Shown here: piece after piece, positions 1 to 8,848 of the stretch | Numbering within the stretch: the first letter of the stretch is position 1 | Layout of the letters: every line of letters begins with the position of its first letter | DNA from: Pseudomonas entomophila L48 | GTDB lineage: Bacteria > Pseudomonadota > Gammaproteobacteria > Pseudomonadales > Pseudomonadaceae | Direction: 5' to 3' | NCBI RefSeq assembly: GCF_000026105.1 | Contig: NC_008027.1 | Span: 241,501 to 305,500 of the forward strand | DNA: 64,000 nucleotides | Position numbers and translations under genes: made by a program | Notes under the pieces: model-generated | Databases searched by the model: none | Seen by the model: the letters and a program-made list of their open reading frames with translations, nothing else | Told to the model about the DNA's origin: nothing

Positions 1-598
1 GCAGCATGAACAGGCAGGCCAGCGACCAGATCGCCAGGTGCTGCACCAGGCGCCGGCTGAACAGGCTCATGAACAGCGCCCAGATCAGCAGCACCGAGGC
101 GTGGTCACCCGGGAAACTCTGGCTGGAACGGTCCTTGAGTTCCCACTTTTTCTCCAGGTTCGGGTAGTAGTCGCTCAGGTGCACGGCGTTGTCGAACACC
201 ATCGATGGGCTATTGTGTTGCCAGCCCATTGCACTGACCCACTTGGAAAACAGCGCGCGAATCACCACTAAGAGGAGCAGGGTCACCAGGAAGGCGAAAA
301 ACGCCTGGCGTACCTGGACCGCCTTGAACACCCAATCGCCGCGTACCAGCAGCGACAGCATGATCAACCCGACCAGGATGTCGAACGGCCGCAGGCTGCC
401 GACCGCCCAGATGGAGCGCCAGACCACGTTGTCGGCCAGCGGGGCATTGAGGCCGTGGAACAGCCACTCGTCGAAAGTCAGGCAAAGGATCTGGCCAACG
501 GGCCACAACCAGAAACACAGTAGGGCAATGGGCAGCAGCGTGCAGGCTGCCAGGGGGCCCCAGGACCACCTTGCTTGGAACAGTGGTCGATTATCCAT
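1..598 (-). CDS. PAP2-superfamily membrane phosphatase, 3' part beyond window
   Basis: The frame opens with ATG at 598 and stays open to base 1, so the C-terminus lies outside the window. The visible 199 residues hold several hydrophobic segments (about residues 10-32, 65-80, 92-110) and a SQSFPGDHA stretch near residue 175. That stretch resembles the second conserved motif (PSGH) of PAP2 phosphatases, which remove phosphate from undecaprenyl or lipid pyrophosphates at the membrane. The gene is divergent from hslO, with 108 bp between the starts. The substrate cannot be told. A lipid A or LpxT-like role is possible but unsupported. Confidence 0.7.
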   Translation of the reverse strand, partial: MDNRPLFQARWSWGPLAACTLLPIALLCFWLWPVGQILCLTFDEWLFHGLNAPLADNVVWRSIWAVGSLRPFDILVGLIMLSLLVRGDWVFKAVQVRQAFFAFLVTLLLLVVIRALFSKWVSAMGWQHNSPSMVFDNAVHLSDYYPNLEKKWELKDRSSQSFPGDHASVLLIWALFMSLFSRRLVQHLAIWSLACLFML

Positions 599-706
599 AA
601 AATACCTCGATCTCCAGCGGCAAATGAGCACCCTGCGGGCGCTCTACGACAGACCTTTCAGTCTCCTGTAATTATTTTGTAATCATTTTCAGAAAGCCAG
701 ACAACC

Positions 707-1609
707 ATGAGCGACTTGCCAGATACCGATTTCACCCAACGCTTCCTGTTCGACGACCGCGATGTGCGCGGCGAGATGGTCGCGCTGGAACGCAGCTACG
801 CCGAAGTGCTGGCCAAGCACGCTTACCCGCGCCCGGTCCAACACCTGCTGGGCGAACTGATGGCCGCCGCCGCGCTGCTGGTCGGTACCCTCAAGTTCGA
901 TGGGTTGCTGGTCCTCCAGGCGCAGTCCCAGGGCCCTGTGCCGCTGCTGGCCATCGAGTACACCAGCGAGCATGACATCCGCGGCCTGGCGCGCTTCGAG
1001 GCCGAGCAGATCAAGGATGACGCACGCCTTGCCGACCTGATGCCAGGCGGTCACCTGGTGCTGACCATCATTCCGGTCAACGGCCAGCGTTACCAAGGCA
1101 CCGTCGAGCTGGACGGCCAGGACCTGTCGGAGTGCTTCACCAACTACTTCGTCATGTCCCAGCAGGTGCACACCAGCATCTCCCTGACCGCTGATGGCGT
1201 GCGCGCCCGTGGCCTTCTGGTGCAGCAACTGCCGGCCGAAATCCACAAGGATATCGAAGAGCGCGAGGAGAGCTGGGCCCACGTCAAGGCGCTTGCCAAC
1301 ACCGTCAAGGCCGAGGAACTGCTTGGCCTGGACAACGAAACCGTGCTGCACCGCCTGTACCACGAGGACGCAGTTCGTCTGTTCGACATCCAGCCGCTAC
1401 GCTTCCGTTGCAGCTGCTCGCGCGAGCGCTCCAGCAATGCCCTGGTCAGCCTCGGCGAGCAGGATGCCAAGGCGCTGGTCGAGGAATGCGGCGGCACGGT
1501 CGAGATCGATTGCCAGTTCTGCAACGAGCGCTATCTCTTCGATGCAAGCGATGTTGCGCAATTGTTCGCTGGTGGTGGTACTGACGTACCGTCAGAAACT
1601 CAGCACTGA
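707..1609 (+). CDS. hslO: Hsp33 redox-regulated chaperone
   Basis: A 300-residue protein of normal length for the cytosolic holdase Hsp33, which is switched on by oxidation and binds unfolding proteins during oxidative heat stress. The zinc redox switch is intact: Cys235-x-Cys237 and Cys269-x2-Cys272 in the C-terminal domain, as in the family. The N-terminal substrate-binding domain starts right after the ATG. It lies directly upstream of pckA, a neighbour pair I recall from other Pseudomonas genomes. A long hairpin sits between the two genes. Confidence 0.96.
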
Positions 1610-1630
1610 AACGCTTCACTACAGGACATT

Positions 1631-1684
1631 CTCCTGTCGAACCGCGCAAAAGCGCAGTTCTGACAGGAGGGGCCTACTTTTTTT
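1631..1684 (+). promoter_or_regulatory. Long stem-loop and T7 run in the hslO-pckA spacer
   Basis: Bases 1631-1647 and 1652-1669 pair as CTCCTGTC/GACAGGAG, GAAC/GTTC and GCGC/GCGC around an AAAA loop, with one mismatch and one bulge. A run of seven T follows at 1678-1684, after an 8-nt spacer, so it is not a textbook terminator. A second small pairing (GTAGT/ACTAC) lies further down the pckA leader. It may terminate hslO transcripts or act as a regulated leader of pckA. Confidence 0.5.
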
Positions 1685-1788
1685 GGGCGTTTCTGGCATA
1701 ATCCGGCCACTTTTTTCGCTGTAGTAGTTTGAAACAGGCCACTACAAAACGTTTGGAGCACTCGGCCTCGGGCCGGATGGGGTATCTC

Positions 1789-3330
1789 ATGACGCAAGCC
1801 AACAACACCGTGTACACCGACCTGAGCGTCGATGACCTGGTAAAAGAAGCGCTGCAACGCGGTGAAGGTGTGCTGGCCGATACGGGCGCACTGGTCGTCG
1901 AGACAGGCCACCGTACTGGCCGTTCGCCGGCTGACCGTTTCATCGTTGACGAACCGAGCACCTCTGCCGCCATCGCCTGGGGCCCGATCAACCGCAAGTT
2001 CCCAGCCGACAAGTTCGATGCCCTGTGGGACCGCGTCGAGGCGTTCAACAACGCCCAGGACCACTTCGTCTCCTACGTTCACGTAGGTGCGGCCGAAGAA
2101 CACTACCTGCCGGTCAAGATGACCACCCAGACCGCCTGGCAGAACCTGTTCGGCCGTTGCCTGTTCATCAACCCGGCCCAGTACAACCCGGCCGGCCGTG
2201 ATGAGTGGCAAGTGCTCAACGTCGCCAACTTCGAGTGCGTGCCTGAGCGTGACGGCACCAACTCCGACGGCTGCGTGATCATCAACTTCGCCCAGAAGAA
2301 GGTGCTGATCGCCGGCATGCGCTATGCCGGCGAAATGAAGAAAGCCATGTTCTCGGTGCAGAACTTCCTGCTGCCGGCCGCTGACGTGCTGCCGATGCAC
2401 TGCGCCGCCAACATCGGCGAAGCGGGCGACGTGACCCTGTTCTTCGGCCTGTCCGGCACCGGCAAGACCACCCTGTCGGCCGACGAAAGCCGTTACCTGA
2501 TCGGTGACGACGAGCACGGCTGGGGCGAAGGCGTTGTCTTCAACATCGAAGGCGGCTGCTACGCCAAGTGCATCGACCTGTCCGAGAAGAACGAGCCGGT
2601 CATCTGGAAAGCCATCAAGCACGGCGCGGTACTGGAGAACGTCGTCCTCGACGGCAACCAGCACGCCGATTACGCCGATGTCAGCCTGACCCAGAACAGC
2701 CGCGCCGCCTACCCGCTGGAGCACGTTGCCAAGCGTTCCGAGAAGAACCTGGGTGGCGAGCCGAACGCGGTCATCTTCCTGACCTGCGACCTGACCGGCG
2801 TGCTGCCGCCAGTGTCGATCCTGAACAACGAGCAGGCGGCCTACCACTTCCTGTCCGGCTACACCGCGCTGGTCGGTTCCACCGAGATGGGTTCGGGCGG
2901 CGGCATCAAGTCGACCTTCTCCACCTGCTTCGGCGCGCCGTTCTTCCCGCGTCCGGCCGGTGAGTACGCCGAGCTGCTGATCAAGCGCATCAAGGGCTTC
3001 GATTCCAAGGTCTACCTGGTCAACACCGGCTGGACCGGCGGTGGCTACGGCGTTGGCAAGCGCTTCAGCATCCCGACCACCCGTGGCGTGATCGCTGCCA
3101 TTCAAAGCGGCGCGCTGATCGGTGCCGAGACCGAGCACCTGGACATCATCAACCTGGACGTACCGAAGGCTGTTCCAAGCGTCGAGACCGAGCTGCTCAA
3201 CCCACGCAACACCTGGGCTGACAAGGCCGCCTACGACACCGCTGCCAAGGGCCTGGCTGGCCTGTTCATCGAGAACTTCAAGAAGTTCGACGTGTCCGAC
3301 GCCATCAAGGCCGCGGGTCCCCAGCTGTAA
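1789..3330 (+). CDS. pckA: Phosphoenolpyruvate carboxykinase (ATP)
   Basis: A 513-residue ATP-dependent PEP carboxykinase, which converts oxaloacetate and ATP to PEP, CO2 and ADP as the entry step of gluconeogenesis from organic acids. The P-loop [13 protein letters not shown] and the following metal-binding region (LIGDDEHGW) are intact. The frame is open 20 codons upstream, but the family N-terminus begins at the ATG at 1789 (MTQANNTVY), so I use that start. A strong terminator follows at 3351-3376. Confidence 0.96.
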   Translation: MTQANNTVYTDLSVDDLVKEALQRGEGVLADTGALVVETGHRTGRSPADRFIVDEPSTSAAIAWGPINRKFPADKFDALWDRVEAFNNAQDHFVSYVHVGAAEEHYLPVKMTTQTAWQNLFGRCLFINPAQYNPAGRDEWQVLNVANFECVPERDGTNSDGCVIINFAQKKVLIAGMRYAGEMKKAMFSVQNFLLPAADVLPMHCAANIGEAGDVTLFFGLSGTGKTTLSADESRYLIGDDEHGWGEGVVFNIEGGCYAKCIDLSEKNEPVIWKAIKHGAVLENVVLDGNQHADYADVSLTQNSRAAYPLEHVAKRSEKNLGGEPNAVIFLTCDLTGVLPPVSILNNEQAAYHFLSGYTALVGSTEMGSGGGIKSTFSTCFGAPFFPRPAGEYAELLIKRIKGFDSKVYLVNTGWTGGGYGVGKRFSIPTTRGVIAAIQSGALIGAETEHLDIINLDVPKAVPSVETELLNPRNTWADKAAYDTAAKGLAGLFIENFKKFDVSDAIKAAGPQL

Positions 3331-3350
3331 GTTTGCGATCCGCATGAAAG

Positions 3351-3376
3351 AGCCGCCCCCCGGGGCGGCTTTTTCG
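3351..3376 (+). terminator. Rho-independent terminator of pckA
   Basis: AGCCGCCCC and GGGGCGGCT pair as a 9-bp GC stem followed by TTTTCGTTTT, 20 bp after the pckA stop. Confidence 0.9.
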
Positions 3377-3398
3377 TTTTGAAGGATCACCGCGTCCC

Positions 3399-3486
3399 TG
3401 TAGGAGCCAGCCTTGCTGGCGAACCAAGCGCTGCGGTGCATGGCACCGGCCATGCCGGTGTTCGCCGGCAAGGCCGGCTCCTACGA
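3399..3486. repeat. REP doublet between pckA and the thioesterase gene
   Basis: Two inverted copies of the P. putida-type REP unit (TAGGAGCCAGCCTTGCTGGCGAA and its partner ending AAGGCCGGCTCCTA, each itself palindromic) flank a short centre. Similar units recur across the window. Confidence 0.85.
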
Positions 3487-3555
3487 GGATGTAGGCGTTC
3501 TTGGCACTGTGTGGGATGCTTCACCCACACGCCAAAGACAGCCCAGGGTGCTCCC

Positions 3556-3990
3556 ATGACTGAATCCCCTCAGCGTTCCGCCTTCTCTCATTTCCACCCC
3601 ATCCTCACTCGCCCACAGGACAACGACCACAACGGCCACCTCGCCGGCTCCACCGTGCATGCTTTCTTCGAAACCGCCATCCAGGCCTTTCTCGTCGAGC
3701 AGGCCGAGCTGGACCTGCGTGACGGTGAACTGGCCGGCTTCGTGGTGAGTTCGAGTGCGGACTTCTTTGCGCTCCCAGGCTTTCCGGATGTGCTCGAGGT
3801 GGGCCTGGGCGTGACTCGCCTGGCCGGCAGCACGGTGGAGTTCCGCCTGGCACTGTTCCGCCCGGGTGAGGTCGAGGCCTGCGCGGCCGGCTCGCTGGTG
3901 CAGGTGTTCGTCGAGCGTGCGTCCGGGCGGCCGGCGGTGTTGCCGGAGACGCTGCAACTGATCCTCGCGGGGCTGTCGCTCAATCGTTGA
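3556..3990 (+). CDS. Acyl-CoA thioesterase, hotdog fold (4HBT/YbgC-like)
   Basis: A 144-residue single-domain hotdog protein. The N-terminal segment RPQDNDHNGHLAGSTVHAFFE fits the 4HBT pattern in which an Asp near a D.N.HLN-like turn is catalytic, and a central region of strands follows. Such enzymes hydrolyse acyl-CoA thioesters in the cytosol; the substrate cannot be predicted. The start at 3556 fits the family better than the open upstream stretch, which is REP DNA. The 3' end overlaps the convergent regulator gene by 11 bp. Confidence 0.8.
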   Translation: MTESPQRSAFSHFHPILTRPQDNDHNGHLAGSTVHAFFETAIQAFLVEQAELDLRDGELAGFVVSSSADFFALPGFPDVLEVGLGVTRLAGSTVEFRLALFRPGEVEACAAGSLVQVFVERASGRPAVLPETLQLILAGLSLNR

Positions 3991-4633
3991 CGCGGATGAT
4001 CCCCTCGCGCACGGCGAACAGTACCAGCCCGGGCACGTCGTGGATCTGCAGGCGGTGCATGATCTGCGAGCGGTGCGCTTCGACGGTCTTGACGCTCAGG
4101 CCCAGGCCATCGGCGATGGAACGGGTGGTTTCACCGCGGGCGATCAGGCGCAGGATCTCCAGCTGGCGCTTGGTCAGGGGCGCCTGTGGTGGCGCCGAGG
4201 TGCGCTTTCGGCTGTGCCTGAGGGCTTGGCCGATGACCATCGGCAGCACCGCCGATGAAAGAAACTGACCGCCGCTGCGCAGCGTCAGCAAGGCCTGCTC
4301 CAGCTCCGCCACCGTGGCGTTCTTGAGCAGGAAACCATGGGCGCCGAGCTGCAGGCAATTGAGCACATGCTCCAGCTGCGAGCGCGCCGAGAACATCAGT
4401 ACACGGCTGGCCGGGGCGCGGATGAACAGCTCCTGCAGGGCCTGCTGGCTGTCCAGCTCGCCGCTCATGTCGAGTACCACGATGTCTGGCTTGAGCTTTT
4501 CCGCCAGGCTCACGGCGGCCATGGCATCGCCGGTGTCGCCCACCACGGCGAAGTCTTTCTTCTGCTCCAGCAGGGCGCGCAGGCCGGCGCGGAAGAGGGG
4601 CGAGTCGTCGGCAAGCAGGATTCGGCAAGGCAT
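3980..4633 (-). CDS. NarL/FixJ-family response regulator
   Basis: A 217-residue two-domain regulator. The receiver (about 1-120) has the acidic pair Asp9-Asp10, phospho-acceptor Asp55 and the late Lys in FLLKN. The C-terminal LuxR-type helix-turn-helix (about 150-210) reads LTKRQLEILRLIARGETTRSIA. No histidine kinase is adjacent. The upstream neighbour on the same strand is a CheR-like methyltransferase 118 bp away. The frame is open to a TTG at 4654, but ATG 4633 (MPCRILLADD) matches the receiver start. Targets are unknown. Confidence 0.88.
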   Translation of the reverse strand: MPCRILLADDSPLFRAGLRALLEQKKDFAVVGDTGDAMAAVSLAEKLKPDIVVLDMSGELDSQQALQELFIRAPASRVLMFSARSQLEHVLNCLQLGAHGFLLKNATVAELEQALLTLRSGGQFLSSAVLPMVIGQALRHSRKRTSAPPQAPLTKRQLEILRLIARGETTRSIADGLGLSVKTVEAHRSQIMHRLQIHDVPGLVLFAVREGIIRVND

Positions 4634-4690
4634 GGATAAGGGCCTGTTTCGCAAGGGAAGGGGGGCGGCAGGCCTGCTCGATCCGAAAGC

Positions 4691-4745
4691 GCACTGCCGC
4701 GCGGTAGCGCGATCAGTCCTTGTCTGCCGATGGGCGCGGCAGTGC
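4691..4745 (-). promoter_or_regulatory. Inverted repeat between cheR-like and regulator genes
   Basis: A perfect 12-bp inverted repeat (4691-4702 GCACTGCCGCGC with 4734-4745 GCGCGGCAGTGC) around a 31-nt loop. It has no T run, so it may be an RNA structure between the two co-directional genes rather than a terminator. Confidence 0.4.
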
Positions 4746-4751
4746 CTCTCA

Positions 4752-5555
4752 TCATAGGCGCTCGAATACCGATGGCAGTAGTGGGCGCAGGGGCAGGTCC
4801 AGGTCGTGGATGCTTTCGCTGTGGCCGATCATCAGCAGGCCGCCAGGGCGCAGGTGCTCCACCAGCTGCTGGAGCATGCCACCTCTGAAGCGTGGGGCCA
4901 GGCTCGACAGCAGGTTGCGCAGGAGGATGACGTCGAAGCGGCCCAGGTGCTCGGGCAGTGGCTGGATCAGGTTGATCGCTTCGAAGCGCACCTGTTCGCA
5001 CAAGGCGGGCGCGACGCGCAGGCGCCCGGCCATCTCGCCGACGCCGCACAGGCAGTGGCGGGCCAGCCAGCCTTCGGGAAAGTAGCGAGCCTGGACGATA
5101 TCGTAGATACCTGCACGGGCTTGCTCCAGGCGGTGGGTATCGAAGTCGCTGGCTATCACTTGCCAACCAGGTAGCCGGGTGTGTTCGGCGGCAACCATCG
5201 CCAGGCTCCAGGCTTCCTCGCCGGTGGCGCAGGCGGCGCTCCAGAGGCGTGCAGGGTGGCCAAGACCGGGCAGCCAGCGAGCGAGCCATTCGAAATGGCG
5301 ATGCTCACGGAAGAAGTAGCTGTCGCGCGCTACCAGCAGCCGCAGCAGGTGGTCGTGCTCTTGTGTGTCCTGTTGCCGGTCGAGCAGCGCGAGATAGTGA
5401 TCGAAATCGCCCAGACGCAGGGTTTTCAGGCGCTTGTGAAGGCGCGCCGCGACCACTGCTCGGCGATCATCGGCCAGGTACACGCCAGTGGCTTGTTCGA
5501 CCCGCTGGCGAATGCGCGCAAAGTTAACTTCGCTGAGCAGAGGCGGGCGCGGCAT
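4752..5555 (-). CDS. CheR-family protein-glutamate methyltransferase, orphan
   Basis: A 267-residue protein with the CheR layout: an alpha-helical N-domain (about 1-75), ARDSYFFRE near 77-84 (family: NETxFFRE) and the SAM-binding SAACATGEEAWSLAM near 106-120. CheR methylates glutamates of chemoreceptors with S-adenosylmethionine. Here the usual Asn-Glu before the FFRE motif is Arg-Asp, and the family RNVLIYF reads RNLLSSL, so the substrate may differ. No cheB, receptor or cheA gene is nearby; the only partner is the downstream response regulator. Confidence 0.82.
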   Translation of the reverse strand: MPRPPLLSEVNFARIRQRVEQATGVYLADDRRAVVAARLHKRLKTLRLGDFDHYLALLDRQQDTQEHDHLLRLLVARDSYFFREHRHFEWLARWLPGLGHPARLWSAACATGEEAWSLAMVAAEHTRLPGWQVIASDFDTHRLEQARAGIYDIVQARYFPEGWLARHCLCGVGEMAGRLRVAPALCEQVRFEAINLIQPLPEHLGRFDVILLRNLLSSLAPRFRGGMLQQLVEHLRPGGLLMIGHSESIHDLDLPLRPLLPSVFERL

Positions 5556-5710
5556 CTTTCAGGCTCCCTTGGCCTTGGCTGAACTGATGGGGCCCGTGGT
5601 GATCGCGCGCATTCCCTGCGTCCTGTCTGGAGTTGATGTTGGGATGATAACTAGTGGCTACTAGCCTCCATATCGGGGGCGCCCTTAATCCTCAGGTGTG
5701 CCCACGAACG

Positions 5711-5740
5711 AAAAGGCCCTGCCGGTGAGGGCAGGGCCTT
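5711..5740 (-). terminator. Rho-independent terminator of the glycine-zipper gene
   Basis: AAGGCCCTGC (5713-5722) pairs with GCAGGGCCTT (5731-5740). Read on the minus strand the stem is followed by TTTTCGTTCG, just past the stop at 5765. Confidence 0.85.
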
Positions 5741-5764
5741 AGGTGTCAAGCTTAAGCCTGGCGA

Positions 5765-6244
5765 TCAGTCGCGCCAGTGACGCTTGTGCTTGCGGTGGCC
5801 GTAGTGGTGGCCACGGTCGTAGTAGCGGCGGTCGTCGTAGTCGCGACGGTAGCGGCGCGATTCGTGGCGCTCGTCTTCGTCGGCCTTGTTGCCCATGTAG
5901 TTGCCCAGTGCGCCACCGGCGCCACCACCGGCTGCCGCGCCGATGTAGCTGCCGGTGGTGCCGCCCATGGAGCGACCCACCACGTTGCCGCCCGCCGCGC
6001 CCAGCGCGCCACCGATGGCCGCTTCGCCACGCTGGCGCTTGTCGGCGCCCAGTGCGCCGCCGGCTGCGCCGCCCAGGCCGGCACCAATGGCGCCGCCGGT
6101 GCTACCGCCGATGGAGTTGCCCACCACGGAGCCCAGTACCCCACCCAATGCGCCGCCAATGCCGGCCTCGGTGGTGCCGCCTGCCATGGCAACGCCGCTG
6201 AGCAAGCTGAAAGACAACAACAGAATCGAGGAGTACTTCTTCAT
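5765..6244 (-). CDS. Exported glycine-zipper protein (YMGG-like)
   Basis: A 159-residue protein with an N-terminal signal peptide (MKKYSSILLLSFSLLSGVAMA) and a long middle of GxxxG repeats rich in Gly and Ala (about 22-120). This is the glycine-zipper pattern of small outer-membrane or periplasmic proteins. The C-terminus (about 125-159) is very basic and aromatic (Arg, His, Tyr). The start at 6244 begins the signal peptide; the upstream open frame is unlikely. Function is unknown. It has its own terminator and appears monocistronic. Confidence 0.8.
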   Translation of the reverse strand: MKKYSSILLLSFSLLSGVAMAGGTTEAGIGGALGGVLGSVVGNSIGGSTGGAIGAGLGGAAGGALGADKRQRGEAAIGGALGAAGGNVVGRSMGGTTGSYIGAAAGGGAGGALGNYMGNKADEDERHESRRYRRDYDDRRYYDRGHHYGHRKHKRHWRD

Positions 6245-6403
6245 CAAGAGAGCCTCAGAGGGATGACGAGGCGGAATTTGAGGCTCGGCGAGGCGCGTGG
6301 CAATTGAAATCCGACGAGTAGCACGAGTTGTACACAATTCTCTAAGTTATTGAATTATGTATGAAACTTTCTCGAATTTCGGTGGTCTGAGCTATTTATG
6401 ACG

Positions 6404-6436
6404 AAGCCCTGATCCGTTGCGGAGCAGGGCTTTTTT
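6404..6436 (+). terminator. Plus-strand terminator with no gene in front of it
   Basis: AAGCCCTG and CAGGGCTT flank TCCG-TTG-CGGA, giving a 12-bp stem with one mismatch, followed directly by TTTTTT. No plus-strand gene lies upstream (both neighbours are on the minus strand), so it could end a small RNA starting in 6250-6400. Confidence 0.7.
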
Positions 6437-6453
6437 GTGGGTGTCGATCAGGG

Positions 6454-6479
6454 CCTGTAGGAGCGGCCGCTCCTACAGG
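6454..6479. repeat. Single REP unit, perfect 26-bp palindrome
   Basis: The palindrome consists of CCTGTAGGAGCGG followed by its reverse complement, and is the shortest REP form in the window. It lies 16 bp beyond the stop of the YdeP-type oxidoreductase gene. Confidence 0.8.
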
Positions 6480-6494
6480 GGGGCGGCACACGGC

Positions 6495-8840
6495 TCAGAT
6501 GATTCGCCCGTTGTCCCGCGCGCGTTCCAGCTTGATGGCGATGAACTTCGACGTCGGCGTGTGGCTGCCATCGCCGATGCTTTCCAGCGGCACCAACGGG
6601 TTCACTTCCGGATAGTACGCCGCCGCCTGGCCGGCGGGAATGTCGAACGCCAGCAGGGTGAAACCTTGCACCCGGCGTACATGCTTATCCCCCCATAGCG
6701 ACACGATGTCGACCTTCTGCCCCGGCTGGAACCCCAGTCGGATGATGTCCGCTTCGTTGACGAACAGCACGTCGCGCTGGCCGCGCACGCCGCGGTAACG
6801 GTCGTCCATGCCATAGATGGTGGTGTTGTACTGATCATGCGAGCGCATCGACTGCATGATCAGGTCCGGCACCTGGCCGCTGGCACGCACGCGTTCGTCC
6901 AGCAGGCTGTCGGGCAGCAGGTTGGCCTTGAAGTTGGCGCGGCCGCTGGCGGTCTTCCACTGGCGGCTGCCGGCGCTGTTGCCCAGGTAGAAGCCGCCAG
7001 GCAGGTTCAGGCGCTCGTTGAAGTCGGCAAAGCCGGGGATGGTATCGGCGATCAGGTCGCGGATGCGGTCGTAGTCGGCCACCAGCCAGTGCCAGTCCAC
7101 CGGTTGCTTGCCCAGGGTGGCGGCGGCGATGCCGGCGACCACTGCCGGCTCCGAGCGCATCTGCCTGGACAGCGGCTTGAGCTGGCCGTTGGAGGCGTGG
7201 ACCATGCTGAACGAGTCCTCCACCGTTACTGCCTGCGGGCCTTCACCCTGCAGGTCGATGTCGGTGCGGCCCAGGCACGGCAGGATCAGCGCCTGCTTGC
7301 CATGGACCAGGTGGCTGCGGTTGAGCTTGGTGCTGATATGCACGGTCAGCTCGCAGTTGCGCAATGCCTGCGCGGTGCGTTCGGTGTCCGGGGTGGCCTG
7401 GGCGAAGTTACCGCCCAGCCCGATGAACACCTTGGCCCGGCCGTCGAGCATTGCGTGGATCGCCTCGACGGTGTTATGCCCGTTGTGGCGTGGCACCGGG
7501 AAGCCGAAGCGCTTTTCGAGGGCATCGAGCAGGAATACCGGCGGGCGTTCGTTGATGCCCATGGTGCGGTCGCCCTGCACGTTGCTGTGGCCGCGCACCG
7601 GGCACAGGCCGGCGCCCGGCACGCCCAGGTTGCCGCGCAGCAGCATCAGGTTGACGATTTCCTGGATGGTCGGCACCGAGTGGCGGTGCTGGGTGATGCC
7701 CATGGCCCAGCACATGATCACCCGCTTGCCCTTGCAGTACATGCGCGCCGACAGCTCGATGTCGGCCAGGGTGAGGCCCGATTGCGTCTGGATCTGTTCC
7801 CATGGGGTGGCATCGACCGCTGCCAGGTAGTCGTCCACGCCATGGCCGTGCTCGGCAATGAAGGCGTGGTCGAAAATCGCCGGTTCGCCCTTGGTCTGGG
7901 CCTCGCGCTCCCATTGCAGCAGGAACTTGGCCATGCCGCGCAGCAGCGCCATGTCGCCGCCCAGGGCTGGGCGGAAAAACGCGGTGTTGGTCGGGCGGTC
8001 GGTGTTGGTCAGCATCTCCAGCGGGTTCTGCGGGTGCTGGAAGCGCTCCAGGCCACGTTCCTTCAGCGGGTTGACGCAGACCACCTGGGCGCCGCGCTTC
8101 ACTGCGTCGCGCAGCGGGTCGAGCATGCGCGGGTGGTTGGTGCCGGGGTTCTGGCCCCAGACGAAGATTGCGTCGGCGTGCTCGAAGTCGTCGTAGGTGA
8201 CCGTGCCCTTGCCCACTCCCACGCTCTGCCCCAAGGCCACGCCGCTGGCTTCGTGGCACATGTTCGAGCAGTCAGGGAAGTTGTTGGTGCCGTAGGCGCG
8301 CACGAACAGTTGGTACAGGTACGCTGCTTCATTGCTGGCCCGGCCGGAGGTGTAGAACTCGGCCTGGTCAGGGCTGGCAAGGTTGTTCAGGTGCCGGGCG
8401 ATCAGGGCAAAGGCGGCGTCCCAGTCGATCGGCTGGTAGCGGTCAGTGGTGGGGTCGTAGACCATCGGTTCGGTCAGGCGGCCCTGGTATTCGAGCCAGT
8501 AGTCGCTCTGTTCGCACAGCGCGCTGACGCTATAGCGGGCGAAGAACGCCGCATCGACGCGGCGCTTGGTGGCTTCCCAGTTGACCGCCTTGGCGCCGTT
8601 CTCGCAGAACTTGACCATGCCGCTCTCGGGCGAGTCGCCCCAGGCGCAGCCGGGGCAGTCGAAGCCGCCGTTCTGGTTGGTCTTGAGCAGGGCGCGGATG
8701 TTCTTCAGGGCGTTGTCGCTGCTCACCCAGGCCTTGGCCACGCTGCGCAGCGCGCCCCAACCGCCGGCGGGGCCGGGGTAGGGTTTGTAGCGGGGGGAAG
8801 AGGCGGGGGCGTTATCTGGCAGTTTTTCGTAGGAGGTCAC
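6495..8840 (-). CDS. FdhF/YdeP-family molybdopterin oxidoreductase
   Basis: A 781-residue molybdopterin enzyme of the FdhF/YdeP group, related to the catalytic subunit of formate dehydrogenases. The N-terminus has GGFDCPGCAWGDS with Cys62 and Cys65, and later segments (RASNEAAYLYQLF, NMCHEASG, WGQNPGTNHPRML, PVRGHSNVQGDRTMG) are typical of the family. There is no in-frame UGA/selenocysteine. I choose GTG at 8840: it lies 8 nt after the fdhD stop, and GGCGGAG in the end of fdhD can serve as ribosome-binding site. The open frame upstream of it is only fdhD read in another frame. The physiological substrate of this family is not established; some members act in acid resistance. Confidence 0.88.
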   Translation of the reverse strand: MTSYEKLPDNAPASSPRYKPYPGPAGGWGALRSVAKAWVSSDNALKNIRALLKTNQNGGFDCPGCAWGDSPESGMVKFCENGAKAVNWEATKRRVDAAFFARYSVSALCEQSDYWLEYQGRLTEPMVYDPTTDRYQPIDWDAAFALIARHLNNLASPDQAEFYTSGRASNEAAYLYQLFVRAYGTNNFPDCSNMCHEASGVALGQSVGVGKGTVTYDDFEHADAIFVWGQNPGTNHPRMLDPLRDAVKRGAQVVCVNPLKERGLERFQHPQNPLEMLTNTDRPTNTAFFRPALGGDMALLRGMAKFLLQWEREAQTKGEPAIFDHAFIAEHGHGVDDYLAAVDATPWEQIQTQSGLTLADIELSARMYCKGKRVIMCWAMGITQHRHSVPTIQEIVNLMLLRGNLGVPGAGLCPVRGHSNVQGDRTMGINERPPVFLLDALEKRFGFPVPRHNGHNTVEAIHAMLDGRAKVFIGLGGNFAQATPDTERTAQALRNCELTVHISTKLNRSHLVHGKQALILPCLGRTDIDLQGEGPQAVTVEDSFSMVHASNGQLKPLSRQMRSEPAVVAGIAAATLGKQPVDWHWLVADYDRIRDLIADTIPGFADFNERLNLPGGFYLGNSAGSRQWKTASGRANFKANLLPDSLLDERVRASGQVPDLIMQSMRSHDQYNTTIYGMDDRYRGVRGQRDVLFVNEADIIRLGFQPGQKVDIVSLWGDKHVRRVQGFTLLAFDIPAGQAAAYYPEVNPLVPLESIGDGSHTPTSKFIAIKLERARDNGRII

Positions 8841-8848
8841 GGCTGTTG

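Noticed and set aside
1600..3471. Minus-strand open frame of over 600 codons opposite pckA
   Set aside because: It is a mirror of the pckA codons and runs through the pckA terminator and the REP doublet.
3399..3486. CRISPR-like repeat units
   Set aside because: The repeats are palindromic pairs scattered through the window, not regular arrays with unique spacers; they are REP elements. No cas gene is present.
4634..4751. Small ORF between the regulator and CheR-like genes
   Set aside because: The only structure there is the inverted repeat; no start with a ribosome-binding site and no plausible peptide was found.
5765..6244. Glycine-rich repeat gene as a possible antifreeze or silk-like novelty
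   Set aside because: The GxxxG periodicity with a signal peptide is an ordinary glycine-zipper protein.
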